64,000 nucleotides of DNA from Saccharum officinarum (taxonomy: Eukaryota; Streptophyta; Magnoliopsida; Poales; Poaceae): contig CM036160.1 in the NCBI GenBank assembly GCA_020631735.1, positions 7,594,746-7,658,745 on the forward strand, in the 5' to 3' direction. Within the stretch, counting starts at the first letter, position 1. The number at the start of each line of letters is the position of its first letter. A model generated the notes under the pieces. That model saw nothing but the letters and a program-made list of their open reading frames with translations, did not search any database and was not told where the DNA came from. This document shows positions 37,251-50,373 of the stretch, in pieces. The translations under genes were made by a program, and so were the position numbers.

Positions 37251-38252
37251 TGTCGGGTATCAATATTAGGGATACCCAACTAAAGGAAGTAAACGGTACA
37301 TCTGTGCTGACCACCCTAGGCTCAGCAAACAATTTTTGCCTCGCCCGATCCAGCCACTAGGCCTCGGGCACAACTGGCCCATCGGGAACAATCTCCGCCT
37401 CGCCCGACCCCTGCGACATAAGCATGGGAGCGCCCGACCCCTTCGGCATACTTCAGCCTTGCCCAAGGGACGCGTAAGGCCCTCGGGCGCAACTGGGAGC
37501 CGCATGGGCCCCTACCACGACATCCACCTCCGCGAATGGGATGTGCACGACCGCACACAGTGTACGGGGGCATGGGAGCCGTGGTACGAAATGATACGAC
37601 TCCGGTCATTCCAACCACGACCGGCGTCCATGCCTCTACAACGACGGGGTCAACGACCACTGTGCCAGCTAATCTCTCTCTACGCGAATCTGGTAGCACA
37701 CCCCGCCCATCCCCGGTGGTACAAAGGAACATGCGCCCGCATGGCCACAGCACGTATCAGCAGTTGATGGAGAAGCCTGGACTCGATGGCCATGGTGTCC
37801 TTGTGCTACAAGGTCGGCCACCCACACCTGATAAGGAAGAAGATGGCGTACGCCCCAAGCTTTTTTTCTCTTTCTTTTTCTCATCTTTTTACCTTTACCA
37901 TAAGTGGTAACCTCAGCCCTCCCGTTTAAAGCTATAAAAGGGGAGGCGGAGACCCCATCTAGGGGCATCGATAGAGAGACGGACTGATCGACTCATCAAA
38001 GCACACAGCAACCAACACTCGAAACCTACACACCAAAGACCTGGGAGCTCCTCCCTCTCTCGAAGTACTTGTAACCCATAGTACAAGCATCCTAGTGCAG
38101 AGTAACATGAAAGGCAGCACCCACTAGACGTAGGGACATTTGGCCCGAACCAGTATACATCTTTGTGTCCACTTTGCACACCATCTAAACCTAGACGCAC
38201 AGTCACAAATCTACTTGTCATTGTGTTTAGAGCGCCATTCTAGACACCGACA
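37251..38252 (+). repeat. 3' LTR of the Tat-type element
   Basis: 1,002 bp with ends TGTCGGGTATC and GACACCGACA, inverted at the termini as in many Tat LTRs. A TATAAAAG box is at 37933-37940. The matching 5' LTR is not in the window, so it must lie in the gap. Confidence 0.8.
37933..37940 (+). promoter_or_regulatory. TATA box of the Tat 3' LTR
   Basis: TATAAAAG about 680 bp into the LTR, followed by GC-rich leader-like sequence. It is the only good TATA box in this LTR. Confidence 0.6.
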
Positions 38253-38257
38253 GTTTG

Positions 38258-39404
38258 AATCCCAACTTTACCTTATGTGAAATAAAGAAAGTAGTGGTTA
38301 GATCGCAGGAAAATAAATCACAAGTTAAACATACTAAGGTTTGGATCCCTTTTATTTATACATACCATGAATGAATCGAAACAATCGGATCAATGTGTAG
38401 AAAAGATGCAAGTTCTCGACACACCATATAAGAAGATAAAAACTGTTGTAATCCCTTTTGTTTTCTCAAACAATACTATCCATTACAAAGCTTCGTATCT
38501 TACATATTGTTCTGAACCTATTATACCTACTGCAAAAGGTTTATTAGCCACATGTTCCTGTCTAGGATATGTGTTTGTATTCTAATGCTAAAAGTGGCTA
38601 AAGTGAGGGAAAAATATTTTACTTCTTTTAGCTCGACATTCTTATGCTCTTATAGGAAAAGCTACAACACTGTGTTCCTTTTAAAAAATTATGATGCTGT
38701 TTTCTTGTTCCTGTGTCCAGGTTAAGCAAACTGCTATAGATGCAAACTAGCACAGGCTGAGTAGCTGCTTCCACATCAGAATTACGATGGAACTCATGAC
38801 TCCCGATGTGCAGGTGCAATTTCTATCCACCATAGAAAAAGATGTTTAAAGGTTGAAGAACTTGCACATTTGTCAGCGTTCCCATATGCATGATAAGTAT
38901 AGTCTTTGGTTGAATCCTGCTATAAGCCATGTGTGTCCCCAGTTTCTACAAATGAAAACAGTAACTGATATTCATATCTCCATTTGATGCATATGAAGAT
39001 CAATTTGCTTCATTTATGCCTGCGAGCAAGTGCCTGCTGGTTGTCTTATTCGATTTTATATGCATGTAAAGATCGATTGGGTGGATGCTCATCATGTTAT
39101 AATATGGTACTCCGGTGAGTCCAATAAAACTTGAAGTTCTAGACCCATATCTGAGTGAGATTAAAGACTGCATACCTCCATGATTTTCTTTTAATGAGTG
39201 CCTTATTTCTTAGATAGTGTGGATTGGCTTTCATAAATAGGGATGCATGAGTAGTTTTAATTAGGCACTAATATATCCTAAACCAAAGAACAGTAAATAT
39301 TTTGAGATGGATGGAGTGTTGTATTCAGATCACAACAACTACTCCTATCACCGAGTCATATGATTCTTGCTAAATGAGGTGAACCTGGCCATATTCTAAC
39401 ATGT
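38258..39404. other. Intergenic or intronic, no gene recognised
   Basis: AT-rich, low-copy-looking DNA between the Tat 3' LTR and the AAA-ATPase remnant. It may be decayed intron or upstream sequence of that gene. No exon is recognisable. Confidence 0.45.
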
Positions 39405-39670
39405 TTGTAGTATCTTGTGGAGGACATCCATTTTAGTATGTATCAGAACAGATGAGCTTAATAAAGTTTGCCTTGTATAAAGTTTGATTGGGAAAAAAAA
39501 AGAATAGCAAGCATTTTTTTAGTATGTTACTTCTTATTCTCTGTTCTAAGTAACCTGCTAAAAAATGCACTTGCTATTATTTTTTCCCCAATCAAACTTC
39601 ATATAAGGCAGACTTTATAAGGCTCATCTGATACATACTAAAATGGATGCCCTCCACAAGATACTGCAAT
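39405..39670. mobile_element. Foldback MITE with arms of about 115 bp
   Basis: The left arm (from TTGTAGTATCTTGTGG at 39405) and the right arm (ending CCACAAGATACTGCAA at 39670) are reverse complements over almost their whole length, apart from small mismatches and a few missing bases, around a short centre near 39530-39550. The whole unit folds into one long hairpin. No clear target duplication is seen, so the superfamily is open. It lies 130 bp upstream of the ATPase exon with the Walker A motif. Confidence 0.8.
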
Positions 39671-39748
39671 GATGGTTCACTGTTCTTATGATAGCAATAT
39701 TTTCTGTTTTTAGTGCTAGGCCAGCAATAGAACACTACCTTTAGCTGA

Positions 39749-40771
<1,023 letters not shown>

Positions 40772-41067
40772 GTTTGTTTTTACCTTTTGAGTTTCCCACT
40801 TGGTCTGTACTACCTGTTGTTCTAATAGTATCAGTTAGTAGTAACAGAATCAATGGAACCGAATTATCTTCATACCGGAAACAAAGCATTTTAGGACTGT
40901 ATTTTTTATATCAAACCTAAATATCAATTTGATATTTGTGACAGTGAAAGTTTCCATGGTGTCTGTTGCTCTCCTAAGTTCCCATTTAATAACTTTTGTG
41001 AACATTGACATGCTTCAGGTGGATACACCTGGACGCATCTACTTAGAGACATGTGCCATTCTGGTTG

Positions 41068-41239
41068 ATACCCTACTAAAATGGTGGACTTTTCCTAGTA
41101 TTTTTAAGTAGTAATAAAACACTACCACTAGTCATAGCACATAGAAATCTCACTAGGAGGCATTTAGTAGGAAAAATTTATACTAAATTTTAAATGCTAA
41201 AACACTAGGAGAAGTCCACCTCACTAGAAGAAGTCTAAA
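41068..41239. mobile_element. Possible small insertion with inverted repeats
   Basis: A 10-bp direct repeat ATTCTGGTTG flanks the block (41058-41067 and 41240-41249). Inside, GGTGGACTTTTCCTAGTATT (41083 on) pairs with the reverse complement of the sequence ending AGGAGAAGTCCACC at 41220. A 10-bp target duplication would be near Mutator size (9 bp), but the inverted repeats are not at the very ends, so the call is weak. Confidence 0.35.
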
Positions 41240-41541
41240 ATTCTGGTTGTGATAGGTTGGTGAGAAAATGGTATTCTACTCCATAGCGCCACTCCAGAAT
41301 TGTCAAATTATATTCTAGACCTCTTTTCTTTTTATATCTCAGGGTTCATTTAGGCCCCTGCCATATATGTTGATTGAGTTTCTTTAAATTCTTCACAAAA
41401 AGAAATTTGCATTAAGGACAGATAAAGGTCATGCTTTTTTTTTGACAACATATGGTTGGCCAGCTGCTTAGAATGGATAAGTCTGTACAGTTTGGTTGCA
41501 ACAAATCTTTCTCCTTAACGATCGGATGGTGTTCACATCAC

Positions 41542-41691
41542 ATATATTTGTCGTTGCCTTTGTCCATGTGAGGTCAGTTCTGTATTTCATGTTATTTTTC
41601 CCTAATTTGTGGAGAAAACCAGATTGCCTTTTGCGATTGAATTCACTTATATTTGTCGTTGCCTTTGTCCATGTGAGGTCTGTTCTGTATT
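41542..41691. repeat. 42-bp direct repeat pair
   Basis: TATATTTGTCGTTGCC... and TTATATTTGTCGTTGCC... recur 106 bp apart, with one clear difference (GGTCAGTTC against GGTCTGTTC). A recent local duplication. Confidence 0.85.
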
Positions 41692-42710
41692 GCACACATA
41701 TGACTACGCCTTCACACAGTTTATATTTAGGTTCGATGATTGGATCTGTGTTCAGGTTAGACAAATAAATCGATTTCTGTCAGACTTAGTTGTTGAGTGT
41801 GTTCATTTTTGGTTAAATTATGCGCATGATAAATCAAAATATATAGAATTCAGTGGCGGCAAATGCAAAAAAAAATGTGAGAAGCGTGCTTCAACCAATT
41901 TGATTATGTGATTTTGAGCTCAATGTTCTTCCACACTCCATAGTGCCGATTTAATGTTTTCCCATACACAATTGTTGTGATTTCGGATTGAATGTTCTTA
42001 CACAAGCAGAAGTGAAAGAATGCGAGTCCAAGTTCAGTCAACTGTTTGTCTCAAATGGAAAGATTTTGTGCCCCCAAGTTGAAGCACGCAGATCATATCA
42101 GTATAAATTAGCATTCACCATCTATACCATTCACCGGCAAAACTCTGCCTGTGCCTATTCTTCATGTGCTAGGCTTATAGGATCTATTTCTTACTGTTTC
42201 TTTTCTAGATTGAAGGTGCTCCAAGTGCAGGATATGACTCTGTAGTATGCTACAGGTTGCTGGGACCGACAGGTGTCTGAACAATTTCTGAGATGCTTTT
42301 GTACACTGCATCTCACAGAGCCTAGACTCCATATCCTACTAATCTTGTATAATATTACTACCTAGCACTTTGTAATGTTTTTATATCGGCATTAAGACTT
42401 GCCATCTAACAAACCTGGTAATCATAGCTATGACATGTAACATTCTGTATATATAACTATGCTTCCTGCATTGTGCTTGAATCTATCAAGACTATCATGC
42501 TTGGCACTTTTACAACTGATATATTACACGTTATTGTCACCACCACGAGACAATCTGAGATTGTTTACTCTCGCGCGGAAAGGGGTGCCCACTAGTATAT
42601 AAGAAGCACGTACGACACACTCTGCATGCAGATGCATGCATACACACTCTGCAATTCTGCATGCAATTGCAGGCGTACACACTCTTCATGCATGCACCTG
42701 CCACTGCCAG

Positions 42711-42940
42711 CTAGTAGGGGCTCCTTCCGATGTAGTTGCCCGGCGGGCTGTAGTTGCAGGTGATGAAGACGCCGCCGCCGTTGTCGCAGACGACGCGGGC
42801 GCAGCCGATGGCCGTGGAGTCGCGCCACACCACCTGCGTGTAGTGCCCGCACAACTTCCCCGCCGCGCAGCTGTTGCGGCTGTGGTCGTAGTACTGCCTC
42901 TCCGCCACCCAAGCGCCGACGCCGTCCGATGCCGTCCATG
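42711..42940 (-). pseudogene. PR1: PR-1 (CAP domain) gene, 3' fragment A
   Basis: Reads on - from [15 protein letters not shown] through [13 protein letters not shown] (CAP signature 1) and [11 protein letters not shown] (CAP signature 2) to SPY and a stop at 42711-42713. The C-terminal 76 residues are intact, with three conserved Cys. The first half of the protein, with signal peptide and the first CAP helices, is absent: homology stops sharply at 42940, where a 95-bp repeat begins. PR-1 proteins are secreted, sterol-binding defence proteins. This fragment lacks a start and signal peptide, so it is probably not functional. Confidence 0.88.
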
Positions 42941-43038
42941 TAGAGTTAAATGTCAGAAAAGTATTTTTTAACCGAAATGAGTATATCTCAAACTTGTTTT
43001 ATTTTAAGCTATAACTACTAATCCATCCATCTCATAAA
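42941..43038. repeat. Direct repeat, copy 1
   Basis: Starts TAGAGTTAAATGT and ends CATCCATCTCATAAAG. It begins exactly where PR-1 fragment A breaks off. The second copy is at 43273-43366; the two are about 85% alike. Confidence 0.75.
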
Positions 43039-43272
43039 GAATATTATTTAGTTTGGTCAAACATTAAAACTTTTTCTACTTTAAGCTAAACTTGTCATGA
43101 GTAAAACTTGGTCAAACATTAAAAATTAAAGACATCAATGACTACATTATTAAATTATTTAGTTTAAAACATGTAATATATATAGTATTAAAAATATTTG
43201 CAAGATCTAGTAAATTATTAAGAATATATTTTACAAGATATCAGCGATTAATGATGTACATTAAAAACCATT

Positions 43273-43366
43273 TAGAGTTAAATGTGACAACAGTATTTTT
43301 AACCCGAAAGGGTAGATCTCAAAACTAGTTTTAAGCTATAACTACTAATCCATCCATCTCATAAAG
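43273..43366. repeat. Direct repeat, copy 2
   Basis: Starts TAGAGTTAAATGT and ends CATCCATCTCATAAAG. The 235 bp between the copies are AT-rich, so the pair may be the termini of a small non-autonomous element or a tandem duplication. Confidence 0.7.
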
Positions 43367-45581
43367 GAAGTACTTAGTTGCCCTAAGTTAAACACTTTTA
43401 AGCTGGACCGTGTCTATAAAAAGTTATATCAACATTAGTGACAACAAATGGGCTTAATACAGCAATATATCCTATGATGAATATATAATGACTGTTTTCG
43501 GGCATACTACAGCAATATTGTTTTTATGCGCTGTTTTTTGAATTTATTTCTATAGGTTGTCCATCTAAGGAACTGCCTATAGGAATGGTATTCGTAAAGA
43601 CACGATTTCTGTGAACCTCGAGTCACAGCCTGACCGGAGGCTTCTTAAACTCATGCAATAGAGAGATTATGGATTGCTTGTACAAATACTTTTTTTAAGT
43701 TTTGTCAGCTCTGCAAATTCAAATAAAACATGGGCTCACACACAACTGTTGGCTTTATCTTATTGCTATATCATTTACACCCAATCTTACAACCCAATCC
43801 CACCCATATAAGTTAGTACATATTATACATCATTAATACATGGAACACCTTAATTCTCTCATAGTTACTGGAAGCCCATGCCTCAATTAGCTATAGGTGT
43901 ACAAGACGCTTCTCTTCTCTTCTCTTCTCTAGTTCAGCACCAATATGATGATACGATAGCTCTTACAAATTTTCATCTATTATACTTGCTTTTAGGGTCA
44001 TGGCGCTAAGGATTGGATGTGACATGAACTATACCTCTCGATGCTAGGGATTAAATGCCATAAGTGAAGCATCCTCATTATGACCAACGAATGCATTCTA
44101 ATATAAATTCAAAAATTAGAATGGGATTAAAAAAATGTTTCAAAATTGATTGACGCCGAACAAAAAAAAACATAGCATTGCATGTGAACCACCCTCCCCT
44201 CATTATCCAACAGGGCACTGCCACCTCCCTAGGTGGAGCTTCATCGAGGCAAGAAGGGGCCATTGCCCACGCCGCCCCACACTGATGCATGCAATGGATT
44301 AAAACGAACTAGTAGATCAATACAAGAGGCACACGAACAATACAAATAAAACTAGATGAAATTGTAACTCACAATTCCCTTCTAGTGGTCACCAATGATA
44401 GTGAGTAATTTTATTATCTCCAAAAACTGTTCTCCTTCCCAAATCTCCTTACATATATAGAGCTATAGACCACGCAGGGCCATTGAGCTATAGACCACAC
44501 AGGGCCATTGAGATAACAGTTGAAAAGCTTAGAACTGATGTATGCATGCATGCAGGACTCGTAAGTTTTATTGGAAAATAAATACTACAGCTACTAGGCT
44601 TCCCGAGGAAAGTAACTGACACATTATTTGAGTTTATTTGTCTGCATCACACACACAACACAACACCCTCCCACTGATCCAGTGTCCATGTCGAGGGTGT
44701 CCTGGTACCCCTTGATGGAGCGCCAGTGTACCACGAAGTTGTGGGATCTCAACATGTACGAAGCAAGCAGGGGTGGATCTAGTATAGGGGGGCCCATGCC
44801 CCTCTTCCCTCCTCCCGGCCAACCAATTTTTTCTAGCACATGCAAGGGAAGTTAGAATGGCTGCAACTCTGGCTCGATGTTGAAGACGGGAGAAGTCATG
44901 ACATGGATATGGAGAGAGAACGAGTATTGGGCTAGCAGGGATAGTTGAGAATATATGAGACAACTAGAAATTGGACTCCACCCAACATAGATCCAACAAC
45001 CTTGGACACCTTTTTCTCAATTTATTATGTTCTTGCCTACATCAATTTCCCATGATGCATAGTAGACCTATTTACAAATAGAATGGTACGAATGTCCTGC
45101 TCAAAATATTGTTTTTTGATAATAGTACAATATAAACTTAAACTTAAATTATCATAGTGTTATTTTTTATTCTCATTGCAACACATAAGCATAATCCTAA
45201 TATAATACAGTAAAGTAGAAAGTGGGGAATTATGAACCCAACTCTCGATATAGCTTTCAGATTGTGGGCATTCCTTTGCACGCCAGACGGTGGGAATTCA
45301 AGAGTGCTATCTTGCTCATGACCATTCTTATTATTTATTTATTTATTTTATGAAACACGATACAAACTGTGTCAAACCCCACATAGAACATACATGTATG
45401 CACACTTCACTTAAACTAGGGTGAGTAGGTTCACCAGAAACCTAATCATCAACTGGTGGGTTAAGCTTAGTTTGCAGCTTATTCAACTCCGGTAGCATGT
45501 ACACGTACAATATATATCCATCTAGACATGCATGTAGTATGCATGCGTACAATCGATTGGAACTAGCTAGCTAGGCAGTAG
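43367..45581. other. Intergenic between PR-1 fragments
   Basis: AT-rich DNA without a recognisable gene. It has a CTTCT pentanucleotide run at about 43910-43931, a 25-bp tandem duplication (44460-44484 and 44485-44509) and a TTTA run near 45328-45349. A GC-richer patch (44660-44830) has short frames on both strands (one reads NFVVHWRSIKGYQDTLDMDT on -) that I cannot identify. Confidence 0.5.
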
Positions 45582-45883
45582 CTAGTAGGGTTTCTCCCCG
45601 GCGAAGTTGCCCGGCGGGTAGTAGTTGCAATTGATATGATGAAGACGACACCGCCGTTGTTGCAGACGACGCGGGCACAACCGATGGCGGTGGATTTGCT
45701 CCACACGACCTGCGTGTAGTGGCCGCACACCTTCCCCGCTGCGCAGCTGTTTCTGTTGTAGTCGTAGTTCGGCCTCTCCCCGACCCACGCGCCGACGGCG
45801 TCCGACGCCGTCCAGTCACTGCCGCCGCCCCAGAAGAGGTTCTCCCCATAGCCGTTGGGCCCGCCGCCAGAGTGCACGAGCTT
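45582..45883 (-). pseudogene. PR1: PR-1 (CAP domain) gene, 3' fragment B, frameshifted
   Basis: Longer than fragment A. It starts [20 protein letters not shown] (45883 leftward) and continues with [34 protein letters not shown] and [13 protein letters not shown]. Near 45629-45640 an insertion shifts the frame just before the second CAP signature. [14 protein letters not shown] then reads in another frame to a stop at 45582-45584. The signal peptide and first helices are missing; the sequence before KLVHS ends in TTTTCAAAG, which could be a splice acceptor or a breakpoint. It is a diverged duplicate of fragment A in the same orientation. Confidence 0.87.
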
Positions 45884-46800
45884 TGAAAACAAAAACACAC
45901 GTTCTCTCGCTCATCCATACACAATTAATTAATTTGACCATAATCCAACCTTTTGTAATTAAAACATACTCCTAACACCAGGTGCAAAGATTGACTTGGA
46001 GATGCAAATAATTGTTTCTGGGTAAGATGCAACCATCTGCAAGGAAAACTTCTAGAAATCAACATATTTCTAAACTCGATTGAAACCAACAATCATAACT
46101 TGCAGAACTCAACAAATAGAATGGAGCTTTAATCTTGCACCATTTTTCCCTACAAATAGGATTTCTAAATCATAACAACTTTTTAGTCGACTTATAGAAA
46201 AGGTTTGGAAAAAATAGTATAATATCAATGCATCTGCTAACTGAAAAGAAGCACCTAGCCACCTGTTGAACAGACAAAAGGAAAAAAATGTAGATAGAGA
46301 AAAAAGTGGGAGATGACCTTGAGGAAGCACTGAACTGTCTGTTAGATATTTTGACAATTTCCAAGTCAATTTAATCCAGAAAAATAATTGTATCATGATG
46401 ATGTCATATGAGAAAATAAGAAATAACATCATGGCATCATATATGTTCATCCGAAAACCATAAGCATGATCAACAAGATTATAAGCATCAAACCATGGCA
46501 AAAGGTATATACCAGTAAGATCATAAAACATGTATGAACCAAAAGCATGATCAAAAACATATAACTATGTTATATAAAATGTACCAGGAAGCACACAAGC
46601 CATTAACATAACATAAACAGGGATAACACATACATCCATGGCATATTAAACGCAATAGAGATAGTGCAAAGCATGAATATCAAGATGTTAATACAAGATG
46701 ATGAGTTTAGAGTATACCAAGAGGAGGGTCTCATGCCGAGGGCATTGGAGGCTCCATTCTCACTTGGACTACCCATGGTATAATCAGTGAGTTGCTTAAA
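45884..46800. other. AT-rich intergenic
   Basis: No PR-1 first exon found here on -. Only short chance frames. Borders the presumed LTR of the Tork element. Confidence 0.45.
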
Positions 46801-47522
46801 GCAGTGGATCACAGTTGGTGCAAGGAGAGGATCGCAATGTCGTCCGCGCCTCTAGGAAGAAGAACGAGCAAATGATGTTGCCGAGAAGAAGAACAAGCAG
46901 TCGCGTAGTCGCTCCCCAAAAACCTAATCGCTGCACATCCCAAGCAGAGGATTCTCAGGCAGCAAGGGCTTCGGAGACACCTGCTCTCTCGTGGTTCCGT
47001 GCTCACAGAATCATGAGATGGGGAGAGCCGTCTCGCAGCAGAGAGTAGAGGATATCATGTGGGACTTTGGAATTGTCTCTTAGGGAGAAAGATAGGAGCG
47101 AGGACTCTTTATTTCCACAGCAGGGAGGAGAACGGACCAGCCAGAGAGATCAGGAGATGGTAACTCATGGGATTAATGCCAACCCACATTCACCATAATA
47201 AAAAAGAGTTGAAACTCCCGCAATTATGAGAGGTGAGTGGCAAAACCGAACCATGCCACGCCCACTCGCTCGCTGTCTGCGCCACGCCACTCCCACGCCC
47301 ACGGCCCGGCCCTACCGACGGCGGCGGCGCGCGCGCGCATGGCACGCTTTTGTCCTTTCCTCAACTTCTCAATATAGACGGATAAAATCTAACCATATAA
47401 GTTGACTCAACGTTTAGTCAAACTCCCGTACGGTACAAATCATACACTACATAATGTTACGGACCATAGAGTTTATTGATTTATTAAATATATTATGGGT
47501 CAAGCCCACAATAAATCCAACA
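46801..47522 (-). repeat. Presumed 3' LTR of the Tork-type Copia element (inner edge only sure)
   Basis: On - the LTR begins TGTTGGATTTATTGTGGGC at 47522, right after a polypurine tract, which fixes the inner edge. The outer edge is not known because the other LTR is outside the window; 46801 is a guess based on the end of GC-rich leader-like sequence. Confidence 0.5.
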
Positions 47523-50373
47523 ATCCCCACCAAACTCTAGGGTTTGTAACAAAATGATTTTAGAACCACAACTCTTTTATATACCAGTGTTTCGATAGAG
47601 ACTGTTAAGTTGAACATACATCTAGAACAATAGTTTCACTCAGTCACAACTGAACAATGGATTATGCCTTTAATTGACAGTTTTGCGTGAGGTGAGATTC
47701 ACTAACGTCCACTACTGGTACTAGGCTGCAATAGGCATCCCATCTGTTTTGAAGCATATAAGTCATACTTCAGTGCCTTTCATGAGTATTTAGAGGTTAT
47801 CCAAACCTCATAGACTATGACTAGTAGTCTGACTCATATAGGTGCGTTTCTCAAAAGATATTCTGTAGGACAACATCTTTTCTTAATCAAGACACTTGGA
47901 ACACATTAAGGTAAACACCAACCTGTCTTACAGAAGGAAGATGTGCATCAGAAATGAGCCTTTATAAGGGATCTTTCCTCACAATCTACTACTAGCTTAT
48001 TTACCGATCACATAGGACAGGTTACCACCATAGTAGATTTCAAGTAGGTCTCATACCCATTTCTCTCGATACACTCTCTATCACATTTCGTGACAGACCC
48101 TTTGTAAACTGATCTGTTAGATTGTTGGATGTGTGAACATAGTCCAACGCAATTACTCCAGAGTTTCTCAACTTTCTGACATATTTTAAACGTCTCTTAA
48201 CATGCGTCGTGGACTTCATGTTATTCTTAAAACTGTTAACCATGGTAATCACCATCTGGTTATCACAGTTCATAGAAATAGCCGGTATCGGTTTTTCAAC
48301 AACCGGTAATCCATAAGGAGATCATGCAGCCACTCGGCCTCAGACCCAGTAGTGTCTAATGTTGTAAGTTCTGCTTCTATTGTAGACTTCGTTAAGACAG
48401 TCTGCTTGCAAGACTTCTAGGAAACAGCGCCACCTCTAAGCAGAAACACATATCCGCTCGTGGCATAAAGCTCATCAGCATCAAAGATCTAGTTGGCATC
48501 ACTATAGTCTTCCAGCACCTTTGGATATCCGGTATAACGAATACCATAGCTCATAGTGCCTTTTAGATAGCGCATCACTCTCTCAACAGCACGCCAGTGA
48601 TCATCTCCCGGGTTTGACACAAACCGGCTCAGCTTGCACATAGCAAATAAGATGTCAGGCCTTGTTGCACTAGCAAGATACATGAGCGAACCAATGATCT
48701 GGGAATATCTCAATTGATCCCTTGCTATTCTCCGATTTTTCCTCAATAGCACGCTAGGGTCATAAGGTGTAGGAGCAGGCTGACAGTCACTAAAGCCAAA
48801 GCGACTCAGCACATTTTTCACATAGTGAGATTGTAACAAAGTTATCCCACCATCACCTTCTCTTAAAAGCTTGATATTAAGAATAACATCAGCTTCTTCC
48901 AAATCTTTTATCTCAAAATTACTCGATAAAATTTCTTCACCTCCTCAATCACTTTGAGGCTTGATCCAAAGATCAATATATCATCAACATACAGGCACAA
49001 AATAACTCCACCCCTACCATACTGATAATACACACATGAATCAGCTTCATTCACAACAAAGTTAGCAGATGTCAAAGTTTTGTCAAACTTCTCGTGCCAT
49101 TGCTTAGGGGCTTGTTTTAGTCCATACAACGACTTTAATAGCTTACACACCTTTCCCTCTTGACCATTTGCTATAAACTCATCCGGCTGATCCATATAGA
49201 TCTCCTCCTCCAACTCTCCATTTAGGAAAGCTATTTTAACATCCATTTGATGAATGGTAAGACCATATGAAGCTACCAGAGAAAGCAACACTTGAATTGC
49301 AGTCAATCGGGCAATTGGTGAATAAGTATCAGAGAAGTCTTCACCCTCTTTTTGAGTATAACATTTGGCCACAAGCCTTGCCTTGTACCTCTCGATAGTA
49401 TCCATATGGACGATCAACTACCTCCCAAGTTCCATTAGACATGATAGAATTCATCTCACTCCGTACTGCTTCCTTCCATATGTTAGCATCAGGAGAGAAA
49501 TATGTCTGTTCAATGGTTGTTGGTGTGTCATCCACAAGGTACACAATATAGTTATCCCCAAAAGATTTTGCAACTCTCTGTCGCTTGCTCTTTCTGGTGA
49601 CTACAATGCCATCCTCCTCAGGATTTTGCGTAAGGGGCTCCTCAATTTATTCTATCGAAATAAAATTTTCATGCTCATGGGGAATTACAGATTCATGACT
49701 AGTCGTGCTAGGTGCAATTTTCATGAGAAATTTATTCTCAAAAAATGTAGGGTCTCTAGACTCCATTATTGTACCAACATGCATGTCAGGTACCTCAAAA
49801 TTTATAATTAAGAACCTATATCCAATGCTATGAATAGCATAACCAAGGAACACACAGTCAATAGTTTTAGGTCCAAGTTTGTGCTTCTGTTGATAGGCAC
49901 ATTCACTTTAGCCAAGTAACCCCCAAGTGCATCTATATGAGAGATTTCATCTTTTCTTTTCTCATTCCTCAAATGGTGTGATTTCTTTATTCTTTGTAGA
50001 AACTCTATTTAGGACATGACACGCAGTCAAAATCATCTCACTCCACCATTCCTTAGATAGTCCTGCAGTGTCTGACATGGTATTTACCAACTCAGTTAGA
50101 GTACGGTTCTTTCTTTCGGCAATTCCATTAGATTATGGTGAGTATGGTGGTGTCCTCTCATGAATAATACCATGTTCTACGTAGAATTTAGAAAATTCAC
50201 TAGAGAAATATTCTCCACCTCGATCAGACCTTAACCGTTTAATTTTTCTCTCAAGTTAATTTTCTACTTCAGCTTTATAGGCCTTAAAATAATTCAGCGC
50301 TTCATCTTTTGTTTGAAGTAGATACAAATAGCAAAATCTAGTGCAATCATCTATAAAAGTCATGAAGTATCGT
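47523..50373 (-). mobile_element. Degenerate Tork-type Copia element, interrupted
   Basis: On -: integrase core (near 50370-49960), spacer, RT, RNase H, then the polypurine tract (47523-47535) and LTR. The copy is cut at 50373 by the Tekay element, so its 5' part lies beyond the window. Motifs such as [28 protein letters not shown] and RMGHSTN-like RNase H ends fit the Tork lineage. Many stops and frame breaks show that this is older than the element that interrupts it. Confidence 0.85.
48040..50373 (-). pseudogene. Tork-type pol remnant
   Basis: From 50373 leftward: integrase with RSDRGGEYFSSEF and NGIAERKNRTLTELV, interrupted by TAA codons near 50257 and 50133. A linker follows (DDTPTTIEQTYFSPDANIW, 49341-49544). 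RT lies at 48908-49417 (RLTAIQVLLSLVASYG, then YVDDILIFGSS), and its palm continues at 48489-48902 after a frame change. RNase H shows CDNQMVITMVN and ends LTDQFTKGLSRNV with a stop at 48040-48042. At least five breaks make it inactive. Confidence 0.87.

Larger units (their letters stand above)
19609..38252 (+). mobile_element. Partial Tat/RIRE2-type Gypsy retrotransposon (5' part in gap)
   Basis: The visible part starts in the gap and runs through RNase H and integrase on +, a long non-pol section that carries an antisense gene on -, and a 1,002-bp 3' LTR (37251-38252). Two enzyme traits, an extra plant-type RNase H next to integrase and a post-pol antisense ORF, are hallmarks of the Tat lineage in grasses. 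A complete SIRE Copia element (23534-34004) is nested inside. Without the nest the visible part is about 8.2 kb. The candidate 3' target duplication would be GTTTG (38253-38257), but the partner is not in the window. Confidence 0.85.
40772..42710. other. Decayed region after the ATPase remnant
   Basis: No intact gene. A near-perfect 42-bp repeat lies at about 41542-41585 and 41648-41691. A 172-bp block with inverted repeats lies at 41068-41239. Downstream exons of the ATPase gene may have been here but are not recognisable. Confidence 0.5.

Noticed and set aside
44624..44855. Short frames on both strands in a GC-richer patch
   Set aside because: No family recognised and the frames overlap on opposite strands. 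Left as unidentified.
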